The position numbers were made by a program, and so were the translations under genes. Under the pieces are notes generated by a model that searched no databases, was not told the origin of the DNA, and worked only from the letters and a program-made list of their open reading frames with translations. 20,036 nucleotides of DNA from CAYONQ01 sp964405375 (GTDB taxonomy: Bacteria > Planctomycetota > Phycisphaerae > Sedimentisphaerales > Anaerobacaceae), in NCBI GenBank assembly GCA_964405375.1, contig CAYONQ010000048.1:1-20036 (forward strand). Direction: 5' to 3'. Shown one piece after another: positions 16,470 through 20,036 of the stretch (positions are counted from its first letter, which is position 1; each line of letters starts with the position of its first letter).

Positions 16470-16499
16470 ATTTTACAGAAACCAGCCAGGCATTGTCAA
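16470..16499 (-). promoter_or_regulatory. Promoter of the tRNA-Gly gene
   Basis: On the minus strand a perfect -35 TTGACA (16499-16494), an 18-bp spacer and a -10 TAAAAT (16475-16470) end about 20 bases before the mature tRNA 5' end, a normal arrangement for a tRNA gene. Confidence 0.65.
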
Positions 16500-16630
16500 A
16501 CCTATTTCCTGTCTCGTGATGTCCCACGACGGCGAATGCCCTACGGCAGGAGTCCCGCCGTTGTGGGGCGTCCTCCGTACGGAGTCCATAGGACTGTGGA
16601 CTATAACTGTGCAACGCCGAATGATTTGAC
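16500..16630. other. Non-coding DNA with short GC palindromes
   Basis: I see no gene. The stretch contains the perfect 12-base palindrome CTCCGTACGGAG (16573-16584), a neighbouring GTCC...GGAC hairpin and CCTACGGCAGGAG-type words. This is the style of text typical of dispersed intergenic repeats in environmental genomes. Confidence 0.45.
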
Positions 16631-16753
16631 ATTCCTCCGGTCATTCTGCTTGCCCCGTACTAAATAGGCTCTGCCGCCGTGTCCCGCTCCAAGTAGCAAA
16701 CTGGCGTAACTTGGTGCGGGGTAATTTAGTGCGGGCAGCGCAGTCGAAGGAAT
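16631..16753. repeat. Foldback element with nested imperfect inverted repeats
   Basis: The two halves are imperfect reverse complements. The outer parts pair ATTCCTCCGG with the complement of CGAAGGAAT. The middle pairs CCCCGTACTAAATA with TAATTTAGTGCGGG. The inner part pairs CCGCTCCAAGTAG with GTAACTTGGTGCGG around a short loop. It has no coding potential. It looks like a miniature foldback or REP-like intergenic element. Confidence 0.55.
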
Positions 16754-16882
16754 CAATAATCATTAATCAATTATCAATTGAAAGGCGGCAAGTGCGGGAC
16801 TGCCCCATTTTTTTCGGGGGGTTTGGGTATTATATGGCCGGACAACTTTAATTCCCTGTGATTGTTGACTTGCCTTATCGAC
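16754..16882. other. AT-rich spacer with a weak terminator-like hairpin
   Basis: An AATCAATAATC-type AT-rich stretch resembles 11111-11121. It is followed by GGCAAGT/ACTGCC and CCCC/GGGG pairing around a run of seven T residues (16808-16814). It could terminate plus-strand transcription, but the pairing is weak and no gene ends nearby on that strand. No coding sequence is seen. Confidence 0.3.
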
Positions 16883-17200
16883 CTATTTCTTATCAAGGAG
16901 AGCCAACGTTTCTTTGATGAAGTGAGCTGGCACGACAACTGCAAGGCGGAGTTTCTTATGCTGTCGTGTTACAATCCCTGCAACGAATTGAATAGTCTCT
17001 CCCAGGTGGATAGTTCCACCGTACCTTCGTCCTTTGTCCACGAAGTAGACTGGGCCTCCGCTGTTGCCTGCGAAAACCTCGAAATCAAACAAGAATGTCT
17101 TCGTGTCTTTGGCCGGAAGCAAGGGGTAGGATGCAATTTTTCCACTGCGTAAGATGGAAAAACCAGAAACGTTAGCTCTAAGAGGGTAACCCAGACACAG
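16883..17200 (-). pseudogene. C-terminal remnant of a trypsin-like serine protease
   Basis: The minus strand reads GFSILRSGKIASYPLLPA, then FEVFAGNSGGPVYFVDKG, FVAGIVTRQ and LRLAVVVPAHFIKETLALL before a stop at 16883. GNSGGP contains the catalytic Ser of trypsin-like peptidases (PF13365-type), and the FSILRSGKIASYP segment before it is typical of the family. The His and Asp of the triad, encoded by the missing N-terminal half, are absent. Upstream the frame runs into the low-complexity repeat at 17201-17517. This is best read as a gene truncated by, or fused to, a repeat element. The upstream border is approximate. Confidence 0.75.
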
Positions 17201-17517
17201 TAGTTCGTCGCTCGTATTTCGTATGTCGTATATCGCCAAAGGAGGGCTGGGAGCCCCTTTTGAAATTGGGTTTGATTTGGCTTCGAATTGGCTTTGTTTG
17301 GCTTTGTTTTGGCTTTGTTTTTCCGGCGTCTGCGAAGGCATTTATTTTCATAATCCTCTGTATAATCTTCACTTACGTTCATTTGAGCATTTGGCAAATT
17401 GGGTTTGTTTTGCATAAAAAGGGTGGATTTGTAGAGGACTCCCGACAAATGTAGAGCGACGAGGATGTTGAGGATGGTGATTATACCTATGGCACAAGTT
17501 TGAGCTTCGGCAACCAT
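17201..17517 (-). repeat. Dispersed planctomycete intergenic repeat ('MQNKPN' type)
   Basis: On the minus strand this encodes a peptide-like text with FMQNKPNLPNAQMN, SEDYTEDYENK and a run of Asn-Lys-Pro-Asn words (KPNKANSKPNQTQ), caused by short tandem AACAAAGCCAA-type units at about 17250-17330. It is followed by ATACGA-type units (17195-17230). From memory, similar text recurs as small hypothetical proteins in planctomycete assemblies; I could not check this. The 182-codon frame 16969-17517 is therefore treated as repeat-derived and not as a gene. Confidence 0.6.
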
Positions 17518-17700
17518 TACGAGTGTTCCTAATTGACAATTTGGTTTTTACAGGGTGGTTCGAAAAGAACGCGACCCTCTATAATTAGGGCGGACGTGCG
17601 CAAATGGAGCGAAAAACGTGGGTTTTTCGAAATGGTATAAATTTGTAAGTGCTTATGTGGAAAGAGATAAAAAAAATTTGAAAAAATGGATTTTTGCTCT
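17518..17700. other. Intergenic DNA with two hairpins
   Basis: A hairpin near 17552-17577 pairs AGGGT with ACCCT, with an inner GTTC/GAAC pairing. A second, at 17610-17629, pairs CGAAAAA with TTTTTCG around CGTGGG. A lone TATAAT at 17580-17585 lacks a -35 at usable distance. No gene is visible. Confidence 0.4.
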
Positions 17701-17718
17701 TACCCGCCCGTGCGGGTA
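17701..17718. promoter_or_regulatory. Perfect palindrome next to a promoter, candidate operator
   Basis: TACCCGC and GCGGGTA form a perfect 7-bp inverted repeat around CCGT, ending six bases before the -35 box of the promoter at 17725-17753. The position suits an activator or repressor site. It may equally be a dispersed GC hairpin like the one at 129-146. Confidence 0.35.
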
Positions 17719-17724
17719 CAGGAA

Positions 17725-17753
17725 TTGACGGGGTAGAGAGGAGGGGTTATAAT
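17725..17753 (+). promoter_or_regulatory. Near-consensus promoter of the enolase-superfamily gene
   Basis: A -35 TTGACG (17725-17730, five of six consensus bases), exactly 17 bp of spacer and a perfect -10 TATAAT (17748-17753). Transcription would start near 17760, giving a leader of about 58 nt ending in a strong AAGGAG ribosome binding site. Confidence 0.75.
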
Positions 17754-17817
17754 TTGTCGAGCAACTTCGGAGAGGAGTCAGCTTTTGGGAACATTGTGAT
17801 TTTAAGGAGTCTTAACA

Positions 17818-19068
17818 ATGCACTTCAACCGTCGTCGTTTCATCAAATCAAGCCTTGGCGCTGCCGCCCTGGCCGCAGTTCAGAGCCCTGTCTCCGCCGC
17901 CCGATATCGCAAAACAACTATTCCTCAGTTGGATAAGGCCGCCGCCGCCCCGATTCTCAAGCTCTCATCGGTCAAGTCCCCGGTGAAAATCGCATCGATC
18001 GAGTTACTGCGGGGCAAGAAGAACCACTTCGTCCGCGCCCGTTCGACCGACAGCGCAGTCGGCGTCGCCGTCACAAATAGTCGCGCTGATTATCTCTACC
18101 CGATCCTGCAGAAACTGGTCATCCCATATTTTATAGGCAAAGACGCCCGCAACCTCGAATCGCTCATCGACGGCGTGTACCTCTATAAGAGCAACTACAA
18201 ACTCGCCAACCTCGCCCTATGGTGCTGCGTCGCATGGGTCGAATTCAGCCTGCTCGATCTCCTCGGAAAGATGGAGGCAAAGCCGGTGGGCGAGCTGCTC
18301 GGCGGTGTGGTCAACCATGATATTGCCGTCTACGCCGCCAGCGGCAATCGCAACACAACTGCCCAGCAGGAGGTCGCTATCCTCATGAAGCACGTCGAAA
18401 AAGGAGCCCACGCCGTCAAGTTCAAGGTCGGCGGACGCATGAGAAATAACGCCGACTCGATGCCTGGCCGAAGCGAGGGCCTCATTCGTATCGTCAGAAA
18501 GGCCCTTGGCGACAAGATCACTATTTACGCCGACGCAAACGGCTCTTACGACTGCCGCAAAGGAACCGAGATCGGAAAGCTCATTGAGGATCACGGCATC
18601 AATATGTTCGAGGAGCCCTGTCCCTGGGACCACCTTGAGGAAACAAAATGCGTCGCCGACGCACTCTCGATCCCAATTTCAGGGGGAGAGCAGGAAACCA
18701 GCCTTCGGCGTTTCCGTTGGATGATCCACAACGAAGCGCTGCAGGTCGTCCAGCCTGACCTCCACTACAACGGCGGCTTCATCCGCGCAATCCGGGTCGC
18801 CCGCATGGCAGCCGAAGCAGGCATGACCGTCGTCCCCCACATGTCCGGAGCCGGGACAGGCTACGTCGAAGTCCTCCACTTCGCATCGTGCACCCCCAAC
18901 ATCGGCCCCTACCACGAGTACAAAGGCGGCCTTTCTCAAACCGGCCCCTGGTACGATCCGCCGCTGCGTCTCAAGAATGGCCGAATAAACGTCCCCACCG
19001 CACCCGGCCTCGGAATCTCCGAAGACGCAGACATCCTGAAAAATGCAAAAAATACGCAGCATTTTTAG
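17818..19068 (+). CDS. Tat-exported enolase-superfamily enzyme (mandelate racemase/muconate lactonizing type)
   Basis: This 416-aa protein has a twin-arginine signal (NRRRFIK, 4-10) followed by Ala-rich hydrophobic residues. The enolase-superfamily active site is complete. The KFK motif (Lys201, Lys203) supplies a base, and metal ligands are Asp239 in YADAN, Glu265/Glu266 in FEEP and Glu291 in GGEQ. An Asp314 (VQPDLHYNGG) and His341 (VVPHMSG) pair fits the mandelate racemase subgroup, which includes sugar-acid dehydratases. It could dehydrate or racemise an aldonic or uronic acid, but a Tat-exported member is atypical. AAGGAG lies at ideal distance before ATG 17818. Codons end heavily in C (GCC, CTC, GTC, CGC) compared with flanking genes, which suggests a different origin. 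The last eight residues (NAKNTQHF) are encoded by the hairpin repeat at the stop. Confidence 0.9.
   Translation: MHFNRRRFIKSSLGAAALAAVQSPVSAARYRKTTIPQLDKAAAAPILKLSSVKSPVKIASIELLRGKKNHFVRARSTDSAVGVAVTNSRADYLYPILQKLVIPYFIGKDARNLESLIDGVYLYKSNYKLANLALWCCVAWVEFSLLDLLGKMEAKPVGELLGGVVNHDIAVYAASGNRNTTAQQEVAILMKHVEKGAHAVKFKVGGRMRNNADSMPGRSEGLIRIVRKALGDKITIYADANGSYDCRKGTEIGKLIEDHGINMFEEPCPWDHLEETKCVADALSIPISGGEQETSLRRFRWMIHNEALQVVQPDLHYNGGFIRAIRVARMAAEAGMTVVPHMSGAGTGYVEVLHFASCTPNIGPYHEYKGGLSQTGPWYDPPLRLKNGRINVPTAPGLGISEDADILKNAKNTQHF
19039..19066 (+). terminator. Stem-loop with T-run at the end of the enolase-superfamily gene
   Basis: AAAAATGC (19039-19046) pairs with GCATTTTT (19059-19066), giving an 8-bp stem that ends in five T residues. 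It overlaps the last codons and the stop of the gene. The stem is AT-rich and weak, so termination is plausible but unproven. Confidence 0.45.
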
Positions 19069-19426
19069 TTCGTAGTTTTGGTAGTTGGTAGTTCGTAGTT
19101 TGTTGAAGTTGGGAGTTTGGGGATAGTTCGCCGTAGGCGAATCTTCGATATTTGGTTGAAAGAACTTGCGGGGTTGGGGTAAATTTAGTAGAAATAGGCA
19201 GTTCAACTTTTGAGGGGTCAGCAACCGGGGCGGTGCCTCGGCGGCACGTGGTTCGTGGCACGTGACCCGAGCGACGAAATTGGTGCGAGAGAGTTGCTCG
19301 TTAAATTCGTGAATAGTGAATGGCTAATTCGTGAATGGTGAATAGTGAATGGTATTTGGTTGAAAGAAGTCTGCGTTTGGCGTTTTATGCAGACTGAATA
19401 ATCATTGTTAGGCGTGGAAAACAAAT
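19069..19426. repeat. Non-coding stretch of short tandem and dispersed repeats
   Basis: From left to right it holds tandem GTAGTT/TAGTTCG units (19069-19105); a TTCGCC-GTA-GGCGAA palindrome (19127-19141); a 16-bp direct repeat TATTTGGTTGAAAGAA at 19149-19164 and 19353-19368; two GGCACGTG words near 19241-19264; tandem GTGAATAGTGAATGG-type units (about 19305-19351); and an AGTCTGC/GCAGACT hairpin near 19368-19395. I see no gene. This is dense repeat text of the kind found between genes in these genomes. Confidence 0.65.
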
Positions 19427-19978
19427 ATGGATAAACGAACAATCAGTCTGCTTGTAAAGAGAATCGCAATGCTATCTATAGGCAGATCAACATTGCGCGG
19501 ACGAGGAACAAAAGGGGTAGTTAGCAAAACAAGGCAATATTTATCTAGCATGAAATTATCTGATTTTTCTGCATCACGCACAAGGAGTGAGTTTGCCCTC
19601 ATTCTAAATAAGAAAACCAATCAACTGAAACGCGTATTGCCTAAGGGCGCACAAAATTGGGGGGCGGCAAGAAAGGCTATAAACATATATTTACGGGAAA
19701 TTGTTTATAATAAGCATACCTCTGGGTATTACAACCTCTCTCATATTGAGAAGTGGCTTGAAGTTCCTCTAGACAGCCATGTTGCAAATAGCATTCGCGG
19801 CACAAGTTATGGTCAAAGCTTGCCTGTGTGGAAAACAATAAAAGGTCTTACTTCTGAAGTTAGCGCAGAATATCAACTTGCCGCAAAAAAAGTGGCCTAT
19901 CATCTTGGTGTAAATCGAATAGATCTAGATATTTATCTTTGGCGTCACCTTGGGGAAAGGTATTTAAAAAACGTATAA
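19427..19978 (+). CDS. Hypothetical protein, orphan AT-rich gene
   Basis: This 183-aa protein has no signal peptide or membrane segment. The N-terminal half is strongly basic (MDKRTISLLVKR, STLRGRGTKGVVSKTRQYL), and a middle part KGAQNWGAARKAINIYLREI looks like a conserved helical core. It also contains HIEKWLEVPLDSHVA, and the end LDIYLWRHLGERYLK is amphipathic. I recall uncharacterised proteins of this general look but can assign no function. Codon use is AT-rich, opposite to the preceding gene. A GGA about nine bases before ATG is the only ribosome-binding hint. GTTAGGC 18 bases upstream resembles an integron recombination core site. The stop lies three bases before the 52-bp terminal repeat, so it may be accessory or mobile-element cargo. 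Confidence 0.7.
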   Translation: MDKRTISLLVKRIAMLSIGRSTLRGRGTKGVVSKTRQYLSSMKLSDFSASRTRSEFALILNKKTNQLKRVLPKGAQNWGAARKAINIYLREIVYNKHTSGYYNLSHIEKWLEVPLDSHVANSIRGTSYGQSLPVWKTIKGLTSEVSAEYQLAAKKVAYHLGVNRIDLDIYLWRHLGERYLKNV

Positions 19979-19981
19979 CAA

Positions 19982-20033
19982 CACTACTGTCCCGTTATAA
20001 GTCGAATAATAACAATTGGTTATGAAACTGGCT
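19982..20033. repeat. 52-bp terminal inverted repeat, right copy
   Basis: Exact reverse complement of 1-52, followed by only three more bases (ATT) before the window ends. A repeat shared by both contig ends in inverted orientation most simply means the assembler stopped at two copies of the same multicopy element. Confidence 0.9.
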
Positions 20034-20036
20034 ATT

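Noticed and set aside
16969..17517. 182-codon minus-strand open frame beginning near the MQNKPN text
   Set aside because: Its middle is low-complexity tandem repeat text and its 3' part overlaps the protease remnant in a different frame, so it is repeat-derived and not a gene.
1..20036. CRISPR array, prophage, transposase, rRNA or replication origin
   Set aside because: No regularly spaced direct repeats, phage or transposase-like proteins, rRNA-like sequence or origin-type motif clusters were seen.
1..20036. Circular element interpretation of the matching ends
   Set aside because: The terminal match is inverted and not direct, so the ends cannot simply be joined into a circle.

Overview
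The window looks like one complete assembled contig from a planctomycete, most likely a Phycisphaerae/Sedimentisphaerales-type polysaccharide degrader of sediment or anoxic water. This placement is an inference from several signs: a GH88 enzyme with planctomycete-style dockerin-like repeats, twin-arginine Gfo/Idh/MocA and enolase-superfamily enzymes, a tripartite efflux cluster, and intergenic DNA full of short dispersed repeats. One repeat class encodes the 'MQNKPN' type of spurious peptide that I remember from planctomycete assemblies.

Layout. (1) 1-298: a 52-bp terminal inverted repeat, then a small inverted-repeat element. (2) 311-1711 (+): GH88 unsaturated glucuronyl hydrolase with dockerin-like repeats. 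(3) 5201-1769 (-): a three-gene operon with a good promoter, encoding a Tat-exported Gfo/Idh/MocA oxidoreductase, an eight-heme lipoprotein cytochrome c and an ApbE flavin transferase. It reads as an extracytoplasmic redox module. (4) 5548-11047 (+): a structured leader, then a tripartite ABC efflux operon (TolC-like lipoprotein, long coiled-coil adaptor, MacB/LolD-type ATPase, FtsX/MacB permease). (5) 11124-16339 (+): a consensus promoter, then an operon of an Nramp-fold transporter lacking both metal-binding motifs, a secreted parallel beta-helix protein and a secreted GH31 alpha-glycosidase. (6) 16379-16449 (-): tRNA-Gly(CCC) with its own promoter. (7) 16500-17700: gene-poor DNA with palindromes, a foldback element, a dispersed planctomycete repeat and the C-terminal remnant of a trypsin-like protease. 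(8) 17725-19068 (+): a near-consensus promoter with an adjacent palindrome drives a Tat-exported enolase-superfamily enzyme whose codon use differs from its neighbours. (9) 19069-20036: repeat-rich DNA, an AT-rich orphan gene of unknown function, and the second copy of the 52-bp repeat, inverted.

How it fits together (inference). GH88, GH31, the beta-helix protein, the Gfo/Idh enzyme and the enolase-superfamily enzyme suit extracytoplasmic breakdown of an acidic, uronate-containing polysaccharide and processing of the released sugars. The Gfo/Idh-cytochrome-ApbE operon could pass electrons from sugar oxidation to a cell-envelope respiratory chain. The Nramp-like protein sits where a sugar-locus transporter would be expected. 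The most promising novelties are the Gfo/Idh-octaheme-ApbE operon, the motif-less Nramp homologue in a glycoside operon, and the structured RNA leader of the efflux operon.
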